Below are positions 56,201 to 64,000 of a DNA stretch of 64,000 nucleotides, piece by piece. Location: NCBI RefSeq assembly GCF_017676385.1, contig NZ_JAFFZN010000007.1, positions 124,001 through 188,000 of the forward strand. Reading direction: 5' to 3'. The position numbers were made by a program, and so were the translations under genes. How positions within the stretch are numbered: position 1 is the first letter of the stretch; the number at the start of each line of letters is the position of its first letter. The notes under the pieces were generated by a model, which was not told the origin of the DNA, ran no database searches, and saw only the letters and a list, made by a program, of their open reading frames with translations. The stretch is from Streptomyces spirodelae. Its GTDB lineage: Bacteria > Actinomycetota > Actinomycetes > Streptomycetales > Streptomycetaceae.

Positions 56201-57697
56201 ATGGCCGGGGAACTGATCAAGCTGACTGCCGCCGAGCTGGCGGCGAAGATCGCGAGCGGTGAGGTCACCGCCGTCGAGGCCACCGAGGCCCACCTGGCCC
56301 GGATCGGGGCCGTGGACGAGAAGATCAACGCCTTCCTCCATGTGGACCGCGAGGGCGCACTCGCCCAGGCCCGCGAGGTCGACGCCAAGCGCGAGCGCGG
56401 CGAGAAGCTGGGCCCGCTGGCAGGTGTGCCGCTGGCGCTGAAGGACCTGTTCACCACCGAGGGCGTGCCCACCACCGCGGGGTCCAAGATCCTGGAGGGC
56501 TGGATTCCGCCGTACGACGCGACGGTCACCAAGCGCCTCAAGGACGCCGACGTCGTGATCCTCGGCAAGACCAACATGGACGAGTTCGCCATGGGGTCCT
56601 CCACCGAGAACAGCGCGTACGGGCCGACGGCCAACCCCTGGGACCTCACCCGTATCCCGGGCGGCTCCGGCGGCGGTTCAGCGGCCTCGCTCGCCGCGCA
56701 CATGGCACCGCTGGCCATCGGCACGGACACCGGCGGCTCGATCCGCCAGCCGGCGGCCGTCACCGGCACGGTGGGTGTGAAGCCGACCTACGGCGGCGTC
56801 TCCCGCTACGGCATGATCGCCTTCTCCTCCTCCCTGGACCAGGGCGGGCCGTGCGCCCGTACGGTGCTGGACGCGGCGCTGCTGCACAGCGTCATCGCCG
56901 GCTACGACGAGAAGGACTCGACCTCCATCGCGCAGCCGGTCCCGGACATCGTCGAGGCGGCCCGCAACGGCTCCGCGCAGGGCATGCGCGTCGGTGTCGT
57001 CAAGGAGTTCCGCGGCGAGGGCTACCAGGCCGGGGTGATGCAGCGGTTCGACGAGTCGGTGGAGCTGCTGCGCGAGCTGGGCGCCGAGATCGTTGAGCTG
57101 TCCTGCCCCTCGTTCACCAAAGCGCTGGCCGCCTACTACCTGATCGCCCCCTCCGAGTGCTCCTCCAACCTGGCCCGGTTCGACGCCATGCGCTACGGGC
57201 TGCGCACCGGGGACGACGGCACCCACTCGGCCGAGGAGGTCACGGCGCTCACCCGCGAGGAGGGCTTCGGGCCCGAGGTCAAGCGCCGCATCATGCTGGG
57301 CACCTACGCGCTCAGCTCGGGCTACTACGACGCCTACTACGGCTCTGCGCAGAAGGTCCGCACGCTGATCACCCGGGACTTCGAGAAGGCGTTCGAACAG
57401 GTGGATGTCGTCGTCTCGCCGACCACGCCCACCACCGCGTTCCCCATCGGGGAGCGTGTCGACGACCCGATGGCGATGTACCTCGCCGACCTGTGCACCA
57501 TCCCGTCCAACCTGGCGGGCAACTCCGCCATGTCCATTCCGTGCGGGCTCGCGCCCGAGGACGGGCTCCCGGTGGGGCTGCAGATCATCGCTCCCGCCAT
57601 GGCCGAAGACAGGCTCTACCGTGTCGGTGCGGCCGTGGAGGCCGCCTTCCAGGCACGTTGGGGTCACCCGCTGCTAGAGGAGGCACCGTCGCTGTGA
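56201..57697 (+). CDS. gatA: Asp-tRNA(Asn)/Glu-tRNA(Gln) amidotransferase subunit A
   Basis: Glutaminase subunit of GatCAB, amidase-signature family. The 498-aa protein has the catalytic Lys in PLALKDLF, the [12 protein letters not shown] loop (near residues 153-164) and the nucleophilic Ser in [11 protein letters not shown]. The ATG at 56201 has GGAGGAG 8 nt upstream, just after the gatC stop; a GTG at 56192 is too close to the ribosome site. Confidence 0.96.
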   Translation: MAGELIKLTAAELAAKIASGEVTAVEATEAHLARIGAVDEKINAFLHVDREGALAQAREVDAKRERGEKLGPLAGVPLALKDLFTTEGVPTTAGSKILEGWIPPYDATVTKRLKDADVVILGKTNMDEFAMGSSTENSAYGPTANPWDLTRIPGGSGGGSAASLAAHMAPLAIGTDTGGSIRQPAAVTGTVGVKPTYGGVSRYGMIAFSSSLDQGGPCARTVLDAALLHSVIAGYDEKDSTSIAQPVPDIVEAARNGSAQGMRVGVVKEFRGEGYQAGVMQRFDESVELLRELGAEIVELSCPSFTKALAAYYLIAPSECSSNLARFDAMRYGLRTGDDGTHSAEEVTALTREEGFGPEVKRRIMLGTYALSSGYYDAYYGSAQKVRTLITRDFEKAFEQVDVVVSPTTPTTAFPIGERVDDPMAMYLADLCTIPSNLAGNSAMSIPCGLAPEDGLPVGLQIIAPAMAEDRLYRVGAAVEAAFQARWGHPLLEEAPSL

Positions 57698-57939
57698 GTT
57701 CGAAGCTGCAGAAGGCCAAGGGGTTCAAGAAGTCCAGGGCCGGGCTCTACTTCTCGATCGCCGGTTCGCTCATCAGCGTCCCCGGCACCGTCAAGCGTGC
57801 CAAGGAGGCCAGGAAGGAAGGGGACACGCTCCAGCTGATCGATGTGGCGGTCTCCGCCGCCGGCATCCTCACAGGCGTGGTCCTGCTCGTGCGCGAGCTG
57901 CGGCGCCTGGACGGCGACGACATCCTCGCCGACGACTGA
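57694..57939 (+). CDS. Small membrane protein between gatA and gatB
   Basis: An 81-aa protein with a basic N-terminus ([20 protein letters not shown]), one hydrophobic helix [19 protein letters not shown] and an acidic end. No family recognised, but a similar gene occupies this place in other Streptomyces. The GTG at 57694 overlaps the gatA stop (GTGA); AGGAGG is 11 nt upstream. Confidence 0.75.
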   Translation: MSSKLQKAKGFKKSRAGLYFSIAGSLISVPGTVKRAKEARKEGDTLQLIDVAVSAAGILTGVVLLVRELRRLDGDDILADD

Positions 57940-57970
57940 CCGGCCGCAGGGGTAGAAAGGTAAGTTTTCC

Positions 57971-59479
57971 GTGACCGTCACCGAACTGGTGTCGTACGAC
58001 GAGGCGCTGGCCTCCTACGACCCCGTGATGGGCCTTGAGGTCCACGTCGAGCTCGGCACCAGGACCAAGATGTTCTGCGGCTGCTCGACCGAGCTGGGCG
58101 CCGAGCCCAACAGCCAGGTCTGCCCGACCTGCCTGGGCCTTCCCGGCGCGCTGCCCGTCGTCAACAAGGTGGGCGTGGAGTCCGCCATCCGTATCGGCCT
58201 CGCGCTGAACTGCCAGATCGCCGACTGGTGCCGCTTCGCCCGGAAGAACTACTTCTATCCGGACATGCCGAAGAACTTCCAGACCTCCCAGTACGACGAA
58301 CCGATCGCCTTCGACGGCTATCTGGACGTCCAGCTGGAGGACGGCGAGGTCTTCCGCGTGGAGATCGAGCGCGCCCACATGGAGGAGGACACCGGCAAGT
58401 CCACCCACGTGGGCGGGGCGACCGGCCGTATCCACGGTGCCTCGCACTCGCTGCTGGACTACAACCGCGCCGGCATCCCGCTCATCGAGATCGTCACCAA
58501 GCCCATCGTGGGCGCCGGCGAGCGGGCCCCCGAGGTCGCCAAGGCGTACGTCGCCGAACTGCGCGAGCTCATCAAGGCGCTCGGCGTCTCCGAGGCCCGG
58601 ATGGAGATGGGCCAGATGCGCTGCGACGTCAACCTCTCGCTGCGCCCCAAGGGCACCGAGAAGTTCGGCACCCGCAGCGAGACCAAGAACGTCAACTCGC
58701 TGCGTAGCGTCGAGCGTGCGGCGCGGTTCGAGATCCAGCGGCACGCCGCCGTGCTCTCGTCCGGCGGCACGATCATCCAGGAGACCCGGCACTTCCACGA
58801 GGACGACGGCTCCACCACCTCGGGCCGGGCCAAGGAGGAGGCGGAGGACTACCGCTACTTCCCCGAGCCCGACCTGGTGCCCGTCGCCCCCTCCCGCGAG
58901 TGGGTCGAGGAACTGCGCGGCACGCTCCCTGAGCTGCCCCGACTGCGGCGCAAGCGGCTCCAGGAGGAGTGGGGCATCTCCGACCACGAGATGCAGTCGG
59001 TGCTCAACGCGGGCGCCGTCGACCCGATCGTCGCCACCGTGGACGCGGGCGCCCCGGCCGACCAGGCCCGCAAGTGGTGGATGGGCGAACTGGCCCGGCG
59101 CGCCAACGAGGACGACCTCGAGCTGGCCGCGCTGCCCATCACCCCCGAGCAGATCGCCCGGATCTGCGCGCTGGTCGCCGAGGGTTCGCTCAACGACAAG
59201 CTCGCCCGGCAGACCATCGAGGGCGTGCTGGCCGGAGAGGGCGGCCCGGACGAGGTCGTCGAGAAGCGCGGCCTGAAGATCGTCTCCGATGAGGGCGCCC
59301 TGGGCACCGCCGTGGACGAGGCCATCGCCGGCAACCCGGACATCGCCGAGAAGGTGCGCGGCGGCAAGGTCCAGGCGGCCGGAGCGCTGGTCGGCGCCGT
59401 CATGAAGGCCACCAGGGGCCAGGCGGACGCGGCCCGCGCCCGCCAGATGATCCTGGAGAAGCTGGGCGTGGAGGGCTGA
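57971..59479 (+). CDS. gatB: Asp-tRNA(Asn)/Glu-tRNA(Gln) amidotransferase subunit B
   Basis: Kinase/transamidase subunit of GatCAB. The 502-aa protein shows [21 protein letters not shown], the zinc cysteines CxC...CPTC ([19 protein letters not shown]), the GatB signature [17 protein letters not shown] and the C-terminal GatB/YqeY helical domain. The GTG at 57971 follows AAAGG at 11 nt. Confidence 0.96.
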   Translation: MTVTELVSYDEALASYDPVMGLEVHVELGTRTKMFCGCSTELGAEPNSQVCPTCLGLPGALPVVNKVGVESAIRIGLALNCQIADWCRFARKNYFYPDMPKNFQTSQYDEPIAFDGYLDVQLEDGEVFRVEIERAHMEEDTGKSTHVGGATGRIHGASHSLLDYNRAGIPLIEIVTKPIVGAGERAPEVAKAYVAELRELIKALGVSEARMEMGQMRCDVNLSLRPKGTEKFGTRSETKNVNSLRSVERAARFEIQRHAAVLSSGGTIIQETRHFHEDDGSTTSGRAKEEAEDYRYFPEPDLVPVAPSREWVEELRGTLPELPRLRRKRLQEEWGISDHEMQSVLNAGAVDPIVATVDAGAPADQARKWWMGELARRANEDDLELAALPITPEQIARICALVAEGSLNDKLARQTIEGVLAGEGGPDEVVEKRGLKIVSDEGALGTAVDEAIAGNPDIAEKVRGGKVQAAGALVGAVMKATRGQADAARARQMILEKLGVEG

Positions 59480-59650
59480 CGCCGCTCTTGTGACGCTGCC
59501 TTTGTGAGACGGCCGCCGAGGGGCGGGGCACCAGGGACGGGTGTCCCGCCCCTCGGCGTGCGGAACCACGGTGCTTTGTTCCCGTACGGAGGTGGCCTGT
59601 CCCTCCGCGCCGGTGGTCCGGTTTCGTCACCGGTCCGGCCGGTTACGAAA

Positions 59651-60616
59651 TCAACCGTTCGCGGCGAACGCCACCATCGCGGGCAGCACGGCGGCTATCG
59701 GCTCAGGATCCGCACCGTCCAGATGGCGGTACTCGGTCCCGATGGTCACCACCAGTCGCTCGGGCAGCCCCAGCTCGGGCCAGCGGCCCTCCCCGACCAC
59801 CGCGTGGGCGGCCTCGACGGCGGACATCCCGCGCGCGTGCAGGGCGTGCGCCCGCTCTCGCACATGTCCGAGGTAGTCGATGTGCGAGCGCAGCCCCGCC
59901 CGGTCGAGCACCGGCCCATGCCCCGGAACGATGGTCTCGGCCCCGCTCTCCAGCACCGCCTCGCACGCCCCGATGACGTTCGCCAGCGGCCCAGCCCAGT
60001 GCACCGCGTGGTCGCCGGGCTCCTCGGGTGTCGAGGCGAAGACGACGTCCCCGGTGAACACGGTGCCGTGATTCGGCAGATGAACGACCAGATCCCCGGT
60101 GGTGTGCGCGGACGGCAGACTGGTCAGCACGACGGGGTGACCTCCGACGGTCAGTTCCAACTCCCCCTCGAACACGGTCGTCGGCGCGACGATCCGGGTC
60201 CGGGACCAGTCGAAGTGTCCGAAGTGCGTGGCGAGATACCTGCCGACCGGCGACTCGGCACCCGCCCCCTCGATCATCTCCCGCAGCTGCTGCGGACTCG
60301 GCTCGATCTCGATGTGGTGCCGCGCCTCCCGGGTGGCGATGACCTCGGCGCCGGGCACGACATCGGCACCCCACAGGTGATCACCATTGGCGTGCGTGAC
60401 GACGATCCGCGCTATCCCACCGCCGCCCAGCACTTCCCGGGACGCCGCGAGGAAAGCCTCGGCCAGCGGCCGGTCGTACGGCGTATCGATCCACAGCCCC
60501 TCTCCGTCGTCCCCCACCAGCAACCCGCAGTTGGCCAGCCCCCAGCCCCGCCGCGGCGGCTTCCAGAGGTGGAGACCGTCACCGAGCGCGCGCAGGGAGG
60601 AAGGAGAGAGAGCCAT
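59651..60616 (-). CDS. MBL-fold metallo-hydrolase
   Basis: A 321-aa metallo-beta-lactamase-fold hydrolase. Metal site: THANGDHLWG (H-x-N-x-D-H variant of HxHxDH), SLPSAHTTGDLVV, TGDVVFA and a late VPGHGPV. The Asn at the second His place suggests one metal is bound differently. Substrate unknown; such proteins next to gatB are common in Streptomyces. The ATG at 60616 appears leaderless, with GATAAT ending 7 nt upstream. Confidence 0.87.
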   Translation of the reverse strand: MALSPSSLRALGDGLHLWKPPRRGWGLANCGLLVGDDGEGLWIDTPYDRPLAEAFLAASREVLGGGGIARIVVTHANGDHLWGADVVPGAEVIATREARHHIEIEPSPQQLREMIEGAGAESPVGRYLATHFGHFDWSRTRIVAPTTVFEGELELTVGGHPVVLTSLPSAHTTGDLVVHLPNHGTVFTGDVVFASTPEEPGDHAVHWAGPLANVIGACEAVLESGAETIVPGHGPVLDRAGLRSHIDYLGHVRERAHALHARGMSAVEAAHAVVGEGRWPELGLPERLVVTIGTEYRHLDGADPEPIAAVLPAMVAFAANG

Positions 60617-60709
60617 ACGTCCGATTATCCAGCCGCACCGATGAGTTCCGGCACCGAGCCCGGTCTGTCCTTGCAAGAGCCGTACCGCACCCCCTTGAAG
60701 GAGACCGCG

Positions 60710-61144
60710 ATGTCCGAGACCTACGCAGCCGCGCCCGCCGCCACCGTTTCAGCGGGCGCCCGCAGCCGGCGCGGCGAGATCACGGTGAGGGTTCTCACCG
60801 TCCTGCTCGCCCTGTTCCTCGGCCTGGCCAGTGGCCTGCCCAAGTTGTTCCGGGCCGAAGCCGCCACCGAGGCGTTCGACAAGATCGGCTGGGGCGACTG
60901 GTTCATGTACGCCGTCGGCTCGCTGGAGGTCCTGGGCGCCGTCGCTCTGCTGATCCCGATCCTCTCCGGGGCCGCCGCGCTGGCCTTCATCGGACTGATG
61001 GCCGGCGCCACCGTATTCAACCTGACGGTGCTCGACGCGCCCGAGGCAGTGATCACCACCACCCTGCTGGCCGCCGTCCTCGCCTACATCGCCCGCTCCC
61101 GCCGCGCCCACACGGCCCACCTTCTCCGCCGCCTGCGCCGGTGA
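60710..61144 (+). CDS. DoxX-family membrane protein
   Basis: A 144-aa protein with four TM helices: VRVLTVLLALFLGLASGLPK, WFMYAVGSLEVLGAVALLIP, GAAALAFIGLMAGATVFNLT and ITTTLLAAVLAYIA. The family is linked to respiratory or thiol redox functions but poorly understood. The ATG at 60710 has AAGGAG 7 nt upstream. Divergent from the MBL hydrolase. Confidence 0.85.
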   Translation: MSETYAAAPAATVSAGARSRRGEITVRVLTVLLALFLGLASGLPKLFRAEAATEAFDKIGWGDWFMYAVGSLEVLGAVALLIPILSGAAALAFIGLMAGATVFNLTVLDAPEAVITTTLLAAVLAYIARSRRAHTAHLLRRLRR

Positions 61145-61180
61145 CTCCGTCGGGGCCTCACCCGATGTGTCCGACAAACC

Positions 61181-61864
61181 GTGCCCACGCCTCGTACCCG
61201 AACACGAGCGTGGGCCGGTCCACGTCCAGCCGCTGTTTTGTGTCCCGCACGGGGACGGTGCGGGGGAGGTTGGTCGCGACCTCGACGCAGTCGTCGCGGT
61301 CGAGCTCGGGCGATGGTACGGGCCCTGCTGGGGGCCTGGGGCATTGCCCCGGACATGGCGGCGGACGCCGAACTCGTGCTGTCCGAACTGGTCACCAACG
61401 CGGTGGCGGCCCGAGCTCCGCGCGACCGCAAGGTCGGCATCCGGGTCGAGCGGCAACCCGACGGCGGCCTCCACGTGGCGGTCAGCGACACCAACGCCGC
61501 CGAGCCGCAGCGGCGCGACCCCGCGCCGGGCGACGAGGGCGGGTACGGGCTGCTCCTCGTCGACGCACTCGCCCACCGCTGGGGAACCGAGCGCCGCGCG
61601 TGCGGCATCGGCAAGACGGTGTGGGCCCAACTGCCCGCGCCCCAGAGCGAGCCGGCATCCGAGGCGACGGCCGCCGCCCTCACCGTACGGCCCGGCCATC
61701 GCGTCCATGCGCACGGCGCCTGGCGCACAGTCCGCACCGTACGCAGCGAGCCGTACGCCACCGGCGGCCTCGCCCTCGTCATCGGCCTGGACGAGGGCCG
61801 GGCCCTGCGGGTCCCGGCGGCCACAACCCTTGCCGTACGCAGCGGCGGCAGCACGCAGAGCTGA
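61181..61864 (+). CDS. Anti-sigma-factor-like ATP-binding protein (HATPase_c_2)
   Basis: Up to 227 aa. A GHKL ATPase with the N-box ELVLSELVTNAVAAR, G1 VAVSDTNAAEP, G2 GYGLLLVDALAHRWG and GKTVWAQL; typical of the many SpoIIAB/RsbW-like regulators of Streptomyces. The first 44 residues are Arg-rich and unconserved, so the true start may be the ATG at 61313. The C-terminal 70 residues after the ATPase domain are unassigned. Monocistronic. Confidence 0.75.
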   Translation: MPTPRTRTRAWAGPRPAAVLCPARGRCGGGWSRPRRSRRGRARAMVRALLGAWGIAPDMAADAELVLSELVTNAVAARAPRDRKVGIRVERQPDGGLHVAVSDTNAAEPQRRDPAPGDEGGYGLLLVDALAHRWGTERRACGIGKTVWAQLPAPQSEPASEATAAALTVRPGHRVHAHGAWRTVRTVRSEPYATGGLALVIGLDEGRALRVPAATTLAVRSGGSTQS

Positions 61865-61928
61865 CCGCCCGATACTGTGGCGCCGTACGACGGCAGCGGA
61901 CGGCCTTGGCCGGTAGGAGGGCTGGGCG

Positions 61929-63116
61929 ATGATCACCCGCATCGAGATCGACGGCTTCAAGTCCTTCGAGGACTTCACTCTTGAGTTGCCTCCTTTCACC
62001 GTGCTCGTGGGGGCGAACGCCTCGGGCAAGTCCAACTTGCTGGAAGTCATTGATCTGCTGGGGCACCTCATCAGGGAACCCACGGGGCAGACACTGGTCG
62101 ATCACGCCCGACGCGGAGGGCCGAAAGACCTGTTCCGGCGCGGCCCGGACGGCGAGCCGGTCGACATGATGCGCATCACGGCCGATGTCATGGTGGACGG
62201 CAGGCTTGGTCACTGCCGGCTCCGAGTGATGGCCATAATGCGGTACACGGATCCGCCTGATCCGTTGCGGGTGAGTGTTCTGGTCGAATACGGGGAGTAC
62301 CGTGATCCGGCGGATTTTGAGCCCTTTCCACGGCTTCCGGATGCGGAACTCCACGGCGACAACTGGCAGTTGCATGCGGTCGACTTGCCTGTGGGGGAGG
62401 CCGAATGTGGCTCGGAGCTGGCCGAAGCCACCAAGAACTGGCGGATCATCGAACCGTCGCCCAAGGCGATGCGGGTCGTCTCCTCAACTTACGACACTGC
62501 CCCCCTCGCTGAGGACGGAAAGAACCTCGGAGCCGTCCTCGGGCGGATCTCCCGCTATCCGGAGCGCTGGTACGACTTCCTGGCCGACGCGGTTGCCCTG
62601 CTCCCGGACCTCGCCGACATCAGGGTGGAGGCCAACTCCGACTGGGGACAGTGGGATGTCTGGCTTCAGCACAAACACGAGCACCCGATGACGCCCAGCG
62701 CGGTGTCGGCGGGAACGCTGCGTGTACTGGCGCTGCTCGCCGCCGCGCATGACCCTGCCCACGAGGGCATCTTGATGTTCGAAGAACCCGAGAACGGGCT
62801 CCACCCCAGCAGGGTCCCCACGCTGCTGTCGCGGCTGCGTGGCAGGGTGAGCGACTTCAAGACGCTGACGGAAGGACACGGTAGGCAGACGCTCGTCACC
62901 ACCCACTCGCCCGTGGCTCTCGCTGCGGCCTTGGAAGAGGCCCCCGATTCGGTGATCTTTCTGGACTCCGTAACCCGGTTCGGCGATGGGCAGTCGCCAC
63001 GTCGAGTGACGCGCGCCCGGCGAGTCGCCCAGGAAGGGGAACGGGGCACCTTCGTGACGCCTGTGGAAGTACGGAAGTACCTCGATCCCGTTGGGCGCTT
63101 CAGCCGTGGCGCGTAG
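61929..63116 (+). CDS. AAA/SMC-like ATPase of a putative defence pair
   Basis: A 395-aa ABC/OLD-type ATPase (AAA_21-like). Walker A GANASGKS at 28-35 directly after ITRIEIDGFKSFEDF, the D-loop/Walker B region ILMFEEPENGLHPS at about 281-294 and the TTHSPVAL H-loop near the end. No TOPRIM domain on the same chain; it is encoded in the next gene, as in PARIS-, Abi- and RloB-like systems. The ATG at 61929 has GGAGGG 8 nt upstream. Overlaps the partner gene by 11 bp. Confidence 0.85.
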   Translation: MITRIEIDGFKSFEDFTLELPPFTVLVGANASGKSNLLEVIDLLGHLIREPTGQTLVDHARRGGPKDLFRRGPDGEPVDMMRITADVMVDGRLGHCRLRVMAIMRYTDPPDPLRVSVLVEYGEYRDPADFEPFPRLPDAELHGDNWQLHAVDLPVGEAECGSELAEATKNWRIIEPSPKAMRVVSSTYDTAPLAEDGKNLGAVLGRISRYPERWYDFLADAVALLPDLADIRVEANSDWGQWDVWLQHKHEHPMTPSAVSAGTLRVLALLAAAHDPAHEGILMFEEPENGLHPSRVPTLLSRLRGRVSDFKTLTEGHGRQTLVTTHSPVALAAALEEAPDSVIFLDSVTRFGDGQSPRRVTRARRVAQEGERGTFVTPVEVRKYLDPVGRFSRGA

Positions 63117-63693
63117 GTACTTCACCCTGGCCCTGCTCACTGAAGGACGCAGCGACCAGTGGTTTCTCTGCCCTGTCATCGACCGGCAGGTTGCTGCACT
63201 GGCCTGCGAGGGAGCGGTCGGGTTCGACTACTCGGGAGTGGTCACCGGTGAATGCTTCACTGTGGCCCCTCGCGACTCGGTCGTGCGAGAGGTGAGGGAA
63301 CTGCTTCGGTACTTCGACATCGTCCTGATCCACCACGATCACAACGAACGAGGGAAAGCGGAAGCGGTGCGAGAAGCGCTCGCGGCGTACGCCGCCCGTA
63401 TCGTTCCGCTCGTGCCGGTACGGGAAACCGAGGCGTGGATGCTGACGGACCTGGAGGCACTGCGCGAAGCCACTCCCATGCAGGACACCGCCTGGCAAGT
63501 TCCGCACGATGTGGAAAGGGTCGCCGACCCGAAGGCCATTCTGAACGACGCTCTCGGCCGTCGCCGCGACGCCGAAAGGGACTTCGACCGGTTGGGGCAG
63601 ACTGTATGTCTGGAGAGCCTCGCCAAGGTCTCCGCGTACCGCCCCTGGGTCTGCGACCTGCGTGCGGCGATGGAGCAGCAGCGTTTTCTGTGA
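63106..63693 (+). CDS. DUF4276/TOPRIM-like partner of the ATPase
   Basis: A 195-aa protein. The N-terminal FTLALLTEGRSDQWFL (E13, D17) fits the TOPRIM-type first acidic motif, DIVLIHHDHNERGKAEA the D-x-D strand, and VRETEAWMLTDLEAL the conserved E-x-E-A-W helix of DUF4276. Such proteins are thought to be nucleases unleashed by their ATPase in phage defence. The start is taken as GTG 63106; a TTG at 63091 is the alternative. Coupled to the ATPase by overlap. Confidence 0.75.
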   Translation: MARRYFTLALLTEGRSDQWFLCPVIDRQVAALACEGAVGFDYSGVVTGECFTVAPRDSVVREVRELLRYFDIVLIHHDHNERGKAEAVREALAAYAARIVPLVPVRETEAWMLTDLEALREATPMQDTAWQVPHDVERVADPKAILNDALGRRRDAERDFDRLGQTVCLESLAKVSAYRPWVCDLRAAMEQQRFL

Positions 63694-63769
63694 CGGCGGC
63701 TTGTGGGCCGCGCGACTAGTGTGGCCACTGCGGGACGCGGTCGCAGGTGGTATGGCGGAAGGCAGAGAG

Positions 63770-64000
63770 ATGATCACGCAGATCCGGGTGGACGGCTTCA
63801 AGTCGTTCGTCGACTTTCACCTCGACGTGCCGCCGTCGCTGATCATGCTGGGACCGAATGGCGCCGGAAAGTCGAACCTGTTCGACGCGCTGCGGCTGGT
63901 TGCCGGAACCGTGCTGGACGGATTCGAGGAGACCATTTCGGACGATCCGCGCCTCTCTCCGAAAGGGCTGTTCCATCGGGGAGGTGCCGAAGGCCGGGCG
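63770..64000 (+). CDS. Second AAA/SMC-like ATPase, 3' end off the window (partial)
   Basis: The 77 visible residues, ITQIRVDGFKSFVDFHLDVP with Walker A GPNGAGKS at 28-35, then FDALRLV and SPKGLFHRGG, parallel the first ATPase position for position (IEIDGFKSFEDF, GANASGKS, GPKDLFRRG). It is therefore a paralogue, not the same gene. The ATG at 63770 has GGAAGG 8 nt upstream; an in-frame ATG at 63752 is possible. A TAGTGT -10-like box at 63717-63722 could give it its own promoter. Confidence 0.75.
   Translation, partial: MITQIRVDGFKSFVDFHLDVPPSLIMLGPNGAGKSNLFDALRLVAGTVLDGFEETISDDPRLSPKGLFHRGGAEGRA

Overview
The window is GC-rich actinobacterial chromosome, almost certainly Streptomyces. Signs are the strong third-position GC bias, GTG/TTG starts, stop-start overlaps, leaderless starts with a TANNNT box about 7 nt upstream, and a conserved gene order (sdaA-glyA-gcvH-gcvT, an oligopeptide ABC transporter, NifS-type desulfurase, mnmA, ligA, GGDEF-EAL protein, gatCAB) that I recall from S. 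coelicolor near SCO5469-SCO5501. Accessory blocks interrupt this core.

1-14117: an accessory biosynthetic cluster. One minus-strand run starts with a TauD-type dioxygenase and continues with an HpcH/HpaI aldolase, cysteine-synthase-like PLP enzyme, asparagine-synthetase-like enzyme, PrpF-fold isomerase, acyl-CoA-dehydrogenase-fold flavoenzyme, dihydroorotase-like amidohydrolase, serine O-acetyltransferase, FAD monooxygenase and a truncated FMN reductase. A Rieske oxygenase is divergent, followed by a LysE-type exporter and a LysR regulator. There is no NRPS or PKS. The set suggests a small, beta-substituted-alanine-derived, heavily oxidised metabolite that is exported. I cannot match it to a known product, and it is the strongest candidate for an undescribed system here.

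14167-31605: core genes. L-serine dehydratase, GlyA, GcvH and GcvT lie downstream of a tandem glycine riboswitch. Then come a P-loop ATPase, a secreted Lys/Pro/Gln repeat protein, two SseB-family proteins, a five-gene oligopeptide importer, a TRIC-family membrane protein, an acyl-CoA thioesterase and Dps.

31608-37614: a degenerate 6.0-kb integrated element. It sits in the 3' end of dps and is bounded by a 37-nt duplication (36 of 37 identical) of that end. A C-terminal stub of a tyrosine integrase lies beside the right junction. It carries an XRE repressor, a set of very small minus-strand genes, an HTH regulator, a SLOG-fold protein and a membrane-anchored collagen-like protein. I see no replication or transfer genes, and at least two genes look frameshifted.

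37693-51657: cysteine desulfurase, a Tat-type amidase, MnmA, LOG-family protein, a fused glycine-sarcosine/dimethylglycine methyltransferase (glycine betaine synthesis) divergent from an MreB-like gene, SDR, MetE-like protein, LigA and a membrane GGDEF-EAL protein.

51770-55693: a coupled accessory operon of unknown function: a 61-aa protein, a 234-aa protein, two paralogues sharing a T-H-x-V-F-H motif, and a serine hydrolase. 55896-61864: gatC, gatA, a small membrane protein, gatB, an MBL hydrolase, DoxX and an anti-sigma-like ATPase. 61929-64000: an ATPase plus DUF4276/TOPRIM-like pair followed by a second, truncated ATPase of the same type; this resembles a phage-defence module.
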